The notes under the pieces are model-generated. The model saw only the letters and a program-made list of their open reading frames with translations, did not search any database and was not told where the DNA came from. From NCBI GenBank assembly GCA_004195335.1, contig SDWK01000764.1, positions 1 to 13,052 of the forward strand: a DNA stretch of 13,052 bases. The letters run 5' to 3'. The stretch is from Shewanella sp. Its GTDB lineage: Bacteria > Pseudomonadota > Gammaproteobacteria > Enterobacterales > Shewanellaceae. Below are positions 1 to 8,421 of this stretch, in pieces; the first letter of the stretch is position 1, and each line of letters opens with the position of its first letter. Made by a program: the position numbers and the translations under genes.

Positions 1-228
1 CCATTAAACAGGCCTGTTTACGTCCCCTGATCATTACAGGGAGTGGTTGGCCAAGTACATAAAGCATGTATTAATGCGAGTTTTCCACCCACCAAATACA
101 CGATCTTCAGCTCTTAATAACACATTGTCATCGCGCTGAACTTCTCAAAACTTAATAACAAGTTGGCGCAGATCACACTTTAATGGTGCGTATCATAAAA
201 CATTCCAGGCAATATTCAAATTCCACTA
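1..228. other. Upstream intergenic region of rluE
   Basis: No coding region is supported here. The stretch holds a perfect palindrome at 5-20, a weak hairpin (CCCTG at 25-29 pairing with CAGGG at 37-41), two copies of CTTAATAACA (113-122 and 151-160), and a TCACA half-site at 173-177. I could not find a convincing -35/-10 pair for rluE. In related bacteria the gene beyond this edge is usually icd (isocitrate dehydrogenase) on the opposite strand, so this may be a divergent promoter region. That is inference, because no icd sequence is visible. Confidence 0.6.
5..20. repeat. Perfect 16-bp palindrome TAAACAGGCCTGTTTA
   Basis: Positions 5-12 (TAAACAGG) are the exact reverse complement of 13-20 (CCTGTTTA), with no loop. 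A gapless palindrome of this length suits a dimeric DNA-binding protein better than an RNA hairpin. It lies about 210 bases upstream of rluE and could equally serve a divergent gene off the left edge. The binding protein is unknown. Confidence 0.5.
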
Positions 229-996
229 ATGGCCAATGCGCAGTACACTAGTATGAATGAAGTCATACTATGCCAGAAGTTAGTCCAAGTGAGTCAAACA
301 AAATCTACAAGCACCACTCCATCTTCTACGACAGATCGTAGAGAAAAGCGGAACAACAGGTTTAATAAAGCAAAAAAACCTTACCAGTGCACTGATAAAT
401 CCAAAACTCGTCAAGCCGTTTCGGGTAAGCCCAAGGTAAAAGATCCCATCATAGTGTTGTTTAACAAGCCATTCGATGTACTTTGTCAATTCACCGACGA
501 ACAGGGGCGACAAACGTTAAAAGACTATATCCCCATTGCTGATGTCTATGCTGCTGGGCGATTAGACAGAGACAGTGAAGGCCTGCTTTTACTGACCAAC
601 GACGGTAAATTACAATCGCAAATCACCGAGCCTAAGAAAAAAACCTTCAAAACCTATTGGGCTCAGGTAGAGGGTGAACCCAATGAAGCCGATATCGATA
701 AACTGCGCCAAGGTGTCGAGCTAAAGGATGGCATGACCTTGCCGGCTAAAGTCATCATAATGACTCAACCCGATGTATGGCCGCGAACGCCACCTATCAG
801 AGAGCGCAAAGATATCTCGACAACTTGGCTAGAAATTCAAATCTGTGAAGGCCGGAACCGTCAGGTAAGAAGAATGACGGCAAACATCGGCTTCCCTACT
901 CTCAGATTAATTCGCTATAAAATAGGACAATGGAGTCTTAGCGACCTCAAATCTGGCGAATACCAGCGCATAGAGATGTCAAACAAACCGGCGTAA
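229..996 (+). CDS. rluE: 23S rRNA pseudouridine(2457) synthase RluE
   Basis: Pseudouridine synthase of the RsuA/RluB/E/F family. The E. coli member isomerises U2457 of 23S rRNA near the peptidyl-transferase centre. The catalytic motif [17 protein letters not shown] begins at residue 110, with D113 as the catalytic aspartate, and the family motif [10 protein letters not shown] lies at 207-216. There is no S4 domain, as expected for RluE. The protein is 255 residues against about 217 in E. coli. The excess is an N-terminal tail of roughly 70 residues rich in Ser, Thr, Lys and Arg; the conserved core starts near [12 protein letters not shown] (residue 73). Neither the ATG at 229 nor the in-frame ATG at 253 or GTG at 289 has a clear Shine-Dalgarno, so the start is uncertain. 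It is the first gene of the plus-strand run and has a small terminator-like hairpin over its stop codon. Confidence 0.93.
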   Translation: MANAQYTSMNEVILCQKLVQVSQTKSTSTTPSSTTDRREKRNNRFNKAKKPYQCTDKSKTRQAVSGKPKVKDPIIVLFNKPFDVLCQFTDEQGRQTLKDYIPIADVYAAGRLDRDSEGLLLLTNDGKLQSQITEPKKKTFKTYWAQVEGEPNEADIDKLRQGVELKDGMTLPAKVIIMTQPDVWPRTPPIRERKDISTTWLEIQICEGRNRQVRRMTANIGFPTLRLIRYKIGQWSLSDLKSGEYQRIEMSNKPA

Positions 997-1005
997 ACCG
1001 GTTTT
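985..1005 (+). terminator. Weak terminator-like hairpin at the end of rluE
   Basis: AAACCGG (985-991) pairs with CCGGTTT (998-1004) around a six-base loop that contains the rluE stop codon, and another T follows. The GC-rich core is only four pairs and the T tract is short, so it would at most reduce read-through into nudJ. Confidence 0.35.
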
Positions 1006-1066
1006 ATCCCTACAGGGCGAATAGCTATATTTATCTAAAAGCTTGCACATTATTAAGGGGCTAAAT

Positions 1067-1543
1067 ATGAGCGATAGATATAAACCTAATGTCACCGTCG
1101 CTTGCATTATAGAGTGTCAAAATAAGTACCTTATCGTCGAAGAGATCATCGATGGGGTTAAGCGCTACAATCAACCGGCCGGACACCTTGAAAAAGATGA
1201 AACCCTGGTGATGGCGTGTGAGCGTGAAGTTTTTGAGGAGACAGGATTAAAAGTGTCGCCACAAGGCTTAACCGGAATTTATCAATTTTCAGCCAGTGAT
1301 AGCCTCGCCTTTATTCGATTTACCTTTTTTGCGCATATCGAAACACTCTCCCCTCTACGGCCTCAAGACCCGGATATTAATCGGGCATTATGGCTAACTT
1401 ATGAGGAGATACAGCGTTTAAAATCGGCGCTTCGAAGTCCTTTAGTGTTATCCAGTCTCGATGACTTCCGTAACAAAATTCACTATCCGCTAGAACTGCT
1501 TAATGGGGACTATCTGAGGTTAGCCCCTAGCACGAATGCGTGA
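1067..1543 (+). CDS. nudJ: Nudix hydrolase NudJ (phosphatase)
   Basis: Nudix pyrophosphohydrolase of 158 residues, close to the 153 of E. coli NudJ (YmfB), which hydrolyses hydroxymethylpyrimidine pyrophosphate, thiamine pyrophosphate and some nucleoside triphosphates. The Nudix box is complete: G39, then E45, then REVFEETGL at residues 53-61, supplying the metal-binding glutamates. I chose the ATG at 1067 because AAGGGG at 1055-1060 sits six bases before it and the protein then starts MSDRYKPNVTVACII, as in the family. An upstream in-frame TTG at 1043 would add eight residues but has no ribosome binding site. The gene lies 70 bases after rluE and upstream of mnmA, the order also found in E. 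coli. The assignment rests on the Nudix box plus gene order; the actual substrate here is inferred. Confidence 0.9.
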   Translation: MSDRYKPNVTVACIIECQNKYLIVEEIIDGVKRYNQPAGHLEKDETLVMACEREVFEETGLKVSPQGLTGIYQFSASDSLAFIRFTFFAHIETLSPLRPQDPDINRALWLTYEEIQRLKSALRSPLVLSSLDDFRNKIHYPLELLNGDYLRLAPSTNA

Positions 1544-1651
1544 TAGAATACGCACCCGAAAATGTAGCTTATTTTCTGTATCACTTTGAATGTTCTTTCG
1601 AATGATAACTAACGATAGGCTGCGCAGACACATACAACGGTTTTAGGATCT

Positions 1652-2770
1652 ATGGCACTAATCGAACCCACTGCTATTAATAATAAAAAAGTCATCGTCG
1701 GCATGTCTGGCGGTGTTGATTCATCAGTTTCGGCGTACCTGTTGCTTAAGCAGGGATATCAGGTCGAAGGTCTTTTCATGAAAAATTGGGAAGAAGATGA
1801 CACCGATGAATATTGTGCCGCAGCAGACGATCTTAAAGATGCGCAAGCTGTATGTGACAAGCTTGGCATAAAACTACACACAGTGAATTTCGCCTCTGAA
1901 TATTGGGACAATGTGTTCGAGTATTTTTTAGCCGAATACAAAGCTGGCAGAACACCAAATCCGGATATCATCTGTAATAAAGAGATTAAGTTTAAAGCTT
2001 TTCTCGAATTTGCTGATGACATCTTAGATGCTGACTATATCGCCATGGGTCATTATGTTCGCAGATGTGATCAAAGTGGTCAAAGCCAGATGCTACGAGG
2101 CTTAGACGGCAATAAAGACCAAAGCTACTTCCTCTATACTTTAAGCCATGAACAAATTTCCCGTTCATTGTTCCCTGTTGGTGAACTTGAAAAGAGCGAA
2201 GTCAGAGAGATAGCGAAAGAGATGGGTCTGGTCACCCACGATAAGAAAGACAGCACGGGTATTTGCTTTATCGGCGAACGAAAGTTTACTGATTTTCTGA
2301 GCACCTTCTTGCCTGCTCAGCCCGGAAACATTGAAACCTCTGAAGGTGAAGTCATCGGCACTCATCAAGGTCTCATGTACCACACCTTAGGTCAGCGTAA
2401 AGGCCTGGGTATCGGCGGCATGAAAAACAGCAATGATGACCCTTGGTATGTCGTCGACAAAGAGATGGACCGAAACGTATTGGTTGTCGGGCAAGGCGGC
2501 CATCACCCAAGATTAATGTCGGTGGGTTTCTATGCCGATCAACTCCACTGGGTCGACCGAAAGGGACCTATCAATGGGGCTCAGATCACGGTCAAGACTC
2601 GCTACCGCCAAAGAGATGTTGCCTGCACATTAACTTATGAAGGCGATGATAGAATAAAAGTCATATTCGATGAGCCTGTAGCCGCGGTGACCCCTGGTCA
2701 ATCGGCGGTATTTTATGATGCCGAGCTTTGCTTAGGTGGTGGTATCATCGATTCATTAATTAGAGAATAA
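1652..2770 (+). CDS. mnmA: tRNA-specific 2-thiouridylase MnmA
   Basis: Cytoplasmic enzyme that uses ATP and sulfur relayed by the Tus proteins to make 2-thiouridine at position 34 of the Lys, Glu and Gln tRNAs. The 372-residue length matches the family. The N-terminal ATP-pyrophosphatase PP-loop is GMSGGVDSS at residues 17-25. The two catalytic cysteines are visible: C108 in NPDIICN and C205 in STGICFIGE. The tRNA-binding region [11 protein letters not shown] follows near residue 152, and the C-terminal beta-barrel ends in [10 protein letters not shown]. The ATG at 1652 has a short TAGGA at 1645-1649. The gap of 108 bases from nudJ suggests a separate promoter, but I could not assign boxes. 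hflD follows three bases after the stop, indicating co-transcription. Confidence 0.97.
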   Translation: MALIEPTAINNKKVIVGMSGGVDSSVSAYLLLKQGYQVEGLFMKNWEEDDTDEYCAAADDLKDAQAVCDKLGIKLHTVNFASEYWDNVFEYFLAEYKAGRTPNPDIICNKEIKFKAFLEFADDILDADYIAMGHYVRRCDQSGQSQMLRGLDGNKDQSYFLYTLSHEQISRSLFPVGELEKSEVREIAKEMGLVTHDKKDSTGICFIGERKFTDFLSTFLPAQPGNIETSEGEVIGTHQGLMYHTLGQRKGLGIGGMKNSNDDPWYVVDKEMDRNVLVVGQGGHHPRLMSVGFYADQLHWVDRKGPINGAQITVKTRYRQRDVACTLTYEGDDRIKVIFDEPVAAVTPGQSAVFYDAELCLGGGIIDSLIRE

Positions 2771-2773
2771 CAC

Positions 2774-3388
2774 GTGAGCGATCAGCTAATTGACCGTACT
2801 ATGGCTTTTGCAGGACTTTTGCAGGCCATAGCACAAGTGCAACACATAGCCAGACATGGCAGCTCAGACCGAGAGAGTCTCGCTGCCTGTTTGAACACTG
2901 TCTTAGTCACGAATCCTGACTCGACCTCAGATGTTTATGCTGACAAGGTCGCCTTAAATAAAGGCTACCAACTCATCGTCAATCAACTCGGGGATGCTAA
3001 AGATAAAGATGTCGAAGTTACTCGATACCTTGTCGGTATATTAGCCTTAGAGAGAAAGTTGGCTCGTGGCAATGCCATGAGTATATTAGCGGAAAGAATC
3101 AATCAGATTCACCGTCAGCTTCATCACTTTGCTATTACCGACGAACAGGTCATCGCCAATTTCGCGGGTATCTATAGCGATATTATCAGCACCTTAGGTC
3201 CAAAAATTCAAATCTCGGGTAATCCTGAGTATCTGAAACAATCTCAGGTACAGGAAAAAATCCGTGCACTTCTACTGTCTGCCATGCGCAGCGCAGTATT
3301 ATGGCGCCAATTAGGAGGCAAGCGCAGACACCTTGTCTTCGCAAGAAAAACAATAGTCGATATAGCTAAAAAAAGCCTCACCCTATAA
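2774..3388 (+). CDS. hflD: High frequency lysogenization protein HflD homolog
   Basis: Homolog of HflD (204 residues against 213 in E. coli), a mostly helical, membrane-associated protein. In E. coli it binds the phage lambda CII activator and reduces lysogenisation; its normal cellular role is unclear. Recognisable family stretches are [14 protein letters not shown] (residues 10-23), the central [13 protein letters not shown] (84-96) and the C-terminal [19 protein letters not shown] (163-181). Translation starts at a GTG only three bases after the mnmA stop. The Shine-Dalgarno-like AGAGAA overlaps the end of mnmA, so translational coupling is likely. The mnmA-hflD-purB order is the same as in E. 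coli, which supports orthology strongly. No signal peptide or obvious membrane span is seen. Confidence 0.94.
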   Translation: MSDQLIDRTMAFAGLLQAIAQVQHIARHGSSDRESLAACLNTVLVTNPDSTSDVYADKVALNKGYQLIVNQLGDAKDKDVEVTRYLVGILALERKLARGNAMSILAERINQIHRQLHHFAITDEQVIANFAGIYSDIISTLGPKIQISGNPEYLKQSQVQEKIRALLLSAMRSAVLWRQLGGKRRHLVFARKTIVDIAKKSLTL

Positions 3389-3392
3389 ATAA

Positions 3393-4784
<1,392 letters not shown>

Positions 4785-4817
4785 TCATTGCCTTAATGGC
4801 AAGCTATCTTAGCGATG

Positions 4818-4851
4818 AAAAAGCGGTAGGCTGATACTTACCGCTTTTTTT
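4818..4851 (+). terminator. Rho-independent terminator after purB
   Basis: AAAAAGCGGTA (4818-4828) pairs perfectly with TACCGCTTTTT (4839-4849) around a ten-base loop, and T residues continue to 4851. It should end the rluE/mnmA/purB transcription run. A smaller hairpin, TTGCC/GGCAA at 4788-4802, lies directly after the purB stop and may stabilise the 3' end. Confidence 0.88.
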
Positions 4852-4887
4852 ATGACTAATGTTACATAAAAATCTAATTAAGTGTCT

Positions 4888-6015
4888 ATGTATAAACTGA
4901 ATCTGAATATTACTGAGTTTTTAACTTCTCACTGGCAAAAAAAACCATTAGTGATCAAAAATGCCTTCACCAATTTTGATGATCCTATCAGTGCCGATGA
5001 ACTCGCTGGCCTCGCCTGTGAAGAGGAGATATCTTCTCGGGTAATTGTCACCCGAGATAAAGATTGGGATATTATTCAGGGGCCCATAGAAGACTACAGC
5101 GAATTTGGTGAAAAAAACTGGCAGCTGTTAGTTCAGGCAGTAAACCATTGGTATCCAGCGACAACGCCACTGATTAAAGCCTTCCGCTTTATCCCTGATT
5201 GGCGCTTCGATGACCTTATGGTCTCTTTTGCCACTCCCGGTGGTGGTGTCGGACCTCATATCGATAATTATGATGTGTTTCTGCTACAGGGAGAGGGGAC
5301 TAGACGCTGGAGAGTCGGCGCAAAGGGGGAATATACTCCACGCGGAGGCGATATGAACACCGCACTGATCGATGATTTCGACCCCATCATAGATGTCGTA
5401 CTCGAATCGGGGGACATGCTCTATATCCCACCAGGGTATCCCCATTGCGCCGAAACGCTCACCACAGCCCTGAGCTATTCCCTGGGTTTTAGAGCTCCGA
5501 GTCAACAAGAACTATTAACGGGCATCGCCGATCACCTGCTGGACACGAACACGGGGTTAAAGCGCTTCACTTCGAGCTCTGAACCGACTTCAGCAGCGAC
5601 ACTGCCCGTTAAACACCAGCAAGAGATGCTCAGCCTGTTAAGTGAGTTATTGCAGCAACCTGAGCACTATCAAGCGGTATTAGGCCAGATGTTAAGCCAA
5701 AATCGTTTTGAATTGGATATATCAGAACCAGAGGTGCCCTACTCTTTAAACGAGCTACAGTCGGCATTATCTGAAGGAGCCGAGATACACAGGGTCGGCG
5801 GATTAAAAGTCATCTCACTCGAAAATGATATAAACAGCCGACTTTTTATCAATGGAGAGATCGTTAACTTTGAATCCGATGATATGACACAAATATCCCT
5901 GATTGCTGATTCTCTAACGATAACCAATCGAGAAGCCAGCACACTCTGCCAATCTGCTGAGTTAGCTGACTTTATTTTGGACATGCTCAATAAAGGCTAT
6001 TACTACCTAGCCTAA
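4888..6015 (+). CDS. roxA: 50S ribosomal protein uL16 arginine 3-hydroxylase (RoxA/YcfD)
   Basis: JmjC/cupin-type Fe(II)- and 2-oxoglutarate-dependent oxygenase. The E. coli ortholog YcfD/RoxA hydroxylates Arg81 of ribosomal protein uL16 near the peptidyl-transferase centre. The iron-binding triad is visible: H124 and D126 in GPHIDNYDVFL, and H186 in PPGYPHCAETL. These align with H125, D127 and H187 of the E. coli enzyme. The N-terminal segment HWQKKPLVIKNAF is typical, and the C-terminal dimerisation/winged-helix part follows. I prefer the ATG at 4888 (375 residues) because its N terminus matches the E. coli protein; a GTG at 4882 would add two residues. Neither start has a strong Shine-Dalgarno. 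The gene lies beyond the purB terminator, so it needs its own promoter, which I could not identify. Confidence 0.93.
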   Translation: MYKLNLNITEFLTSHWQKKPLVIKNAFTNFDDPISADELAGLACEEEISSRVIVTRDKDWDIIQGPIEDYSEFGEKNWQLLVQAVNHWYPATTPLIKAFRFIPDWRFDDLMVSFATPGGGVGPHIDNYDVFLLQGEGTRRWRVGAKGEYTPRGGDMNTALIDDFDPIIDVVLESGDMLYIPPGYPHCAETLTTALSYSLGFRAPSQQELLTGIADHLLDTNTGLKRFTSSSEPTSAATLPVKHQQEMLSLLSELLQQPEHYQAVLGQMLSQNRFELDISEPEVPYSLNELQSALSEGAEIHRVGGLKVISLENDINSRLFINGEIVNFESDDMTQISLIADSLTITNREASTLCQSAELADFILDMLNKGYYYLA

Positions 6016-6061
6016 GTGTTCGCTACGGAACAGTTTTGTTGAGTTTAGAACTACAAGATCA

Positions 6062-6092
6062 AAAATGGCATCTAATCGATGCCATTTTGTTT
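6062..6092. terminator. Bidirectional terminator between roxA and the DUF4826 gene
   Basis: AAAATGGCATC (6062-6072) pairs perfectly with GATGCCATTTT (6078-6088) around a five-base loop. T-rich sequence follows on both strands: TTTTG then TTT on plus, TTTTTGATC on minus. It lies between two convergent genes and can terminate both. Confidence 0.8.
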
Positions 6093-6119
6093 CTCTCATA
6101 ACGGTTACCTGTTACAAGA

Positions 6120-6563
6120 TTAAGCCCACAACTTTTCATCATTGTGGATCTTATAAAGGCTTTCTGCTCGAGACACGAGCAATTGTGCAAACTTAGCCTG
6201 CATAGGATCTTTGGTTGCGCCGGATTTATGTATGTTTTCAGCTTTCAGCTGCCACATCATAGAGAAATGACGAATTGCCTCACGCGCTGTTCCGGCAACA
6301 TTCACATCGACATAATCCGAGGGAAGATCACCAGACATCACCCAAAAAGTCTGCTTCTTTGGCTGTTTAGATTCCATTTTCCAAATAGCCACGTAAGGCG
6401 CTAAATAACGGCTTTCATCAGCAATCACATTACTCGGGATCACTCCCTTTTCGGCGAGAAAACGATTCGCTTTTTGAAAGTGCTCTCTGATCCACTCTTG
6501 TCTTAACGCTTCACGTTTTTCCTGATCAATCTCTTGAGATTGCTCGACTGCTTGCTCCGTCAT
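6120..6563 (-). CDS. DUF4826 family protein of unknown function
   Basis: Soluble protein of 147 residues with no signal peptide or membrane span. I recognise it as a member of the DUF4826 group of conserved gammaproteobacterial proteins; no function is established that I know of. The N-terminal 30 residues are charged and helical (QSQEIDQEKREALRQEWIRE). The middle contains YLAPYVAIWKME and FWVMSGDLPSDYV (about residues 73-85), and then a helical segment with ISHF-like AIRHFSMMWQLKAE. The ATG start is preceded by AGGGATGAAG on the minus strand (plus positions about 6566-6575). It is monocistronic, convergent with roxA and divergent from ldh, with which it shares the 6564-6822 regulatory region. 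Family assignment is from memory and moderately confident. Confidence 0.75.
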   Translation of the reverse strand: MTEQAVEQSQEIDQEKREALRQEWIREHFQKANRFLAEKGVIPSNVIADESRYLAPYVAIWKMESKQPKKQTFWVMSGDLPSDYVDVNVAGTAREAIRHFSMMWQLKAENIHKSGATKDPMQAKFAQLLVSRAESLYKIHNDEKLWA

Positions 6564-6650
6564 ACTTCATCCCTATCTTATTGTTATTTTGTATATCTAC
6601 AAGCGCTTTCCAAAAGTGGCCAACCCTTGACCAAAGAAACGGCACTCAAC

Positions 6651-6668
6651 TTGACGTTAACGTAAGGT
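6651..6668. promoter_or_regulatory. Candidate LiuR-like operator upstream of ldh
   Basis: ACGTTAACGT (6654-6663) is a perfect palindrome. With its flanks (TTGACGTTAACGTAAGG) it resembles the ACGT-containing palindromes attributed to LiuR, the MerR-family repressor of branched-chain amino acid catabolism in gammaproteobacteria. That resemblance is from memory. Its position upstream of leucine dehydrogenase fits the proposed regulon. It could also act on the divergent DUF4826 gene. Confidence 0.5.
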
Positions 6669-6681
6669 GGAAAGCTAAATT
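6651..6681 (+). promoter_or_regulatory. Possible ldh promoter with a 19-bp spacer
   Basis: TTGACG (6651-6656) and TAAATT (6676-6681) are separated by 19 bases, the elongated spacing typical of promoters bound by MerR-family proteins. The palindrome overlaps the -35 side rather than the spacer centre. An alternative pair is TTTACT (6710-6715) with TAAATG (6732-6737). The transcript start is not determined. Confidence 0.35.
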
Positions 6682-6734
6682 GCCACGCAGATCACAATTA
6701 ATCCAAATCTTTACTTTGTTGAGGGTATCTCTAA

Positions 6735-6764
6735 ATGCTATCGTTCTGCAATAAATTTAACTAA
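6735..6764 (+). CDS. Possible 9-codon leader ORF upstream of ldh
   Basis: ATG at 6735 opens a frame reading MLSFCNKFN and stops with TAA at 6762-6764. GAGGGT (6721-6726) sits eight bases before it, a usable ribosome binding site. Directly after the stop, CGTCGA (6767-6772) can pair with TCGACG (6790-6795), followed by GTTTTC. The arrangement of leader ORF, then hairpin with short T tract, then structural gene resembles an attenuator. However, the peptide has a single leucine codon, and no alternative antiterminator pairing was found. Confidence 0.25.
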   Translation: MLSFCNKFN

Positions 6765-6822
6765 GTCGTCGAATGAGCACTTCATGTTCTCGACGTTTTC
6801 ATTCCCAAGCGGAGAACTGTAC

Positions 6823-7857
6823 GTGGCTGTATTCAATCATATCTCTTTTGACGAACATGAACAGGTTGTCTTTTGTCAGGACAAAGAAAGTGGCTTAAAA
6901 GCAATTATCGCCATTCACAACACCAAACTAGGGCCCGCCGTTGGTGGCTGTAGAATGTGGAACTACGAGTCTGACGACGAAGCCTTAAATGATGTATTAC
7001 GACTATCTCGTGGCATGACATATAAAAATGCCCTTGCAGGGTTAGAGATGGGCGGCGGCAAATCGGTGATTATTGCCAATCCTAAAACTGAAAACAGAGA
7101 GGCACTATTCCGTGCTTTTGGTCGTTGTATCCACGGCCTGGGTGGAAAATATTATTCCGCAGAAGACGTCGGAGTATCGACTGCGGATATTATGATCGCA
7201 CATGAAGAGACCCCTTATATGGCTGGCCTTGAAGGTAAGAGTGGAGATCCATCACCATTCACAGCACTGGGAACATATTTAGGAATCAAAGCTGCCGTAA
7301 AGCATCAGCGCGGCCTTGATTCACTCAAAGGACTAAAAATCTCTGTTCAAGGTGTTGGCCATGTCGGTTATTACCTATGCCGTCATCTGCACGAAGAGGG
7401 AGCCGAGTTAATCATCACCGATATCCACCAAACTTCATTAGACAAGGTCGCCACCGAGTTTGGTGCTACCATAGTCGCGCCACAAGATATCTATAAGCAA
7501 GAGGTCGACGTATACGCTCCTTGTGCATTGGGTGCGACCATCAATGATGTGACCATCCCGCAGCTAAAAGCGACGATCGTTGCTGGTTGTGCCAATAACC
7601 AGTTAGCCGAAGCCCGTCATGGCGAGAAGCTTAAAGAACTCGGTATCTTGTATGCCCCAGATTATGTGATCAATGCCGGTGGCATTATCAACGTGTCGTT
7701 CGAAAAAGATTATGACGTCACCTCATCGACTAAAAAAGTCGAAGAGATTTACGACACTCTGATGAGAGTATTTGCCCAAGCGGATGAGCAGGATAGAACG
7801 ACAGGTTCAGTTGCCGATGAGATGGCACGTAACATCATTGAAGCCGCTATTCTGTAA
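6823..7857 (+). CDS. ldh: Leucine dehydrogenase
   Basis: NAD-dependent Glu/Leu/Phe/Val dehydrogenase-family enzyme that deaminates leucine (and usually valine and isoleucine) to 2-oxo acids in the cytoplasm, opening branched-chain amino acid catabolism. GMTYKNALAGLEMGGGK carries K68 and the catalytic K80, the same positions as in the characterised Bacillus-type leucine dehydrogenase. The Rossmann dinucleotide motif is GVGHVG at 177-182. Length is 344 residues, normal for the family. I chose the GTG at 6823 because GGAG lies at 6811-6814 and the protein then begins (M)AVFNHISFDEHEQ, as I remember for Shewanella homologs. The upstream ATG at 6784 would add 13 atypical residues and lacks a ribosome binding site. 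A very strong terminator follows, so the gene is a single-gene unit. The LiuR-like palindrome upstream suggests control by branched-chain catabolites. Confidence 0.94.
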   Translation: MAVFNHISFDEHEQVVFCQDKESGLKAIIAIHNTKLGPAVGGCRMWNYESDDEALNDVLRLSRGMTYKNALAGLEMGGGKSVIIANPKTENREALFRAFGRCIHGLGGKYYSAEDVGVSTADIMIAHEETPYMAGLEGKSGDPSPFTALGTYLGIKAAVKHQRGLDSLKGLKISVQGVGHVGYYLCRHLHEEGAELIITDIHQTSLDKVATEFGATIVAPQDIYKQEVDVYAPCALGATINDVTIPQLKATIVAGCANNQLAEARHGEKLKELGILYAPDYVINAGGIINVSFEKDYDVTSSTKKVEEIYDTLMRVFAQADEQDRTTGSVADEMARNIIEAAIL

Positions 7858-7891
7858 GTAAACTTACTACACGCTTTTCACCAGTTTGATG

Positions 7892-7925
7892 AAGGGACGA
7901 AATATTAATTTCGTCCCTTTTTTTT
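7892..7925 (+). terminator. Strong rho-independent terminator after ldh
   Basis: AAGGGACGAAAT (7892-7903) and ATTTCGTCCCTT (7908-7919) form a perfect 12-bp stem with a four-base ATTA loop, followed by an uninterrupted T tract to 7925. The minus strand lacks an equivalent T tract, so it acts mainly on ldh. Confidence 0.95.
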
Positions 7926-8053
7926 AATTAATTTTTTTTACCTGTGCTGCCAATGGGATAGAAATTTGACACATAAATTTAATCCTTTCGACTGGATAAT
8001 GTCATATTTGTCTGCTTGACTTAGAGGCTCATTATCTTGCGTAGGAAAGCGCT

Positions 8054-8398
8054 ATGGTTACTTTCAAGTATGATCTCAACCAAGATGTTGTCGAACTGCA
8101 AGCCAGTAATTGGTGCGGGTTAGAGCAAGTTTTCGTTAATGGAAAAATGGTGTCGAGAAAACTAAACTTCAGTCAAAATAGTGAGCATGAAATCCAGTTG
8201 AATGATGGTAAACCCTGCCGTTTTCAGTTACTTATAGACCCAACATCTGAACAGATGATCTGCAGGATCTATAAGCAAAATTACTTAATCACCAGTATCA
8301 ATCAAGGAAAGGAAAACTTACTACAGAGTAGAAAGCTGGTTCAAAATCTGCTGGTTTTTTTAACCCTTTCGGGTTTACTATTTTTGCTTTTTAACTAA
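8054..8398 (+). CDS. Small C-terminally anchored membrane protein, unknown function
   Basis: I do not recognise this 114-residue protein. Residues 1-80 look like a soluble beta-rich domain with the pattern W20-x-G-x-E-x-V-x-V-N-G (WCGLEQVFVNG) and short alternating strands (CRFQLLIDP, MICRIYKQNYLIT). A basic/polar linker (85-95) leads into one strongly hydrophobic helix at about 96-113 (LVQNLLVFLTLSGLLFLLF) ending one residue before the stop. There is no signal peptide, so the soluble domain is probably cytoplasmic with a tail anchor. The ATG has a good AGGAAA at 8043-8048. The gene follows the ldh terminator and so has its own promoter; a TTGACA lies at 7966-7971, but no -10 at normal spacing was found. 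It converges on the lipoprotein gene. Confidence 0.75.
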   Translation: MVTFKYDLNQDVVELQASNWCGLEQVFVNGKMVSRKLNFSQNSEHEIQLNDGKPCRFQLLIDPTSEQMICRIYKQNYLITSINQGKENLLQSRKLVQNLLVFLTLSGLLFLLFN

Positions 8399-8400
8399 AC

Positions 8401-8421
8401 ACTGCGATAAATATCGTCAGT
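8401..8421. terminator. Possible hairpin between convergent genes
   Basis: ACTGCGATA (8401-8409) pairs with TATCG-t-CAGT (8412-8421), giving nine pairs with one bulged T and a two-base gap that would need to open for a loop. It lies in the 22-base gap between two convergent genes. Neither side has a proper T tract, so terminator function is uncertain. Confidence 0.35.

Noticed and set aside
1537..1554. TGCGT/ACGCA hairpin at the end of nudJ as a terminator
   Set aside because: The stem has only five pairs, the loop is eight bases, and no T tract follows.
1759..2022. Open reading frame antisense to mnmA (87 codons)
   Set aside because: It is a shadow of the mnmA PP-loop domain coding sequence, with a Ser-rich, featureless translation.
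6144..6404. Plus-strand frame opposite the DUF4826 gene (86 codons)
   Set aside because: The minus-strand frame has a good ribosome binding site, a shared terminator and a recognised family. The plus frame has none of these and reads as a Cys/His-rich shadow.
7966..7971. Consensus TTGACA as the -35 of the 8054-8398 gene
   Set aside because: No -10-like hexamer lies 16-18 bases downstream; the nearest, GATAAT at 7995-8000, is 23 bases away. I did not annotate it as a promoter.
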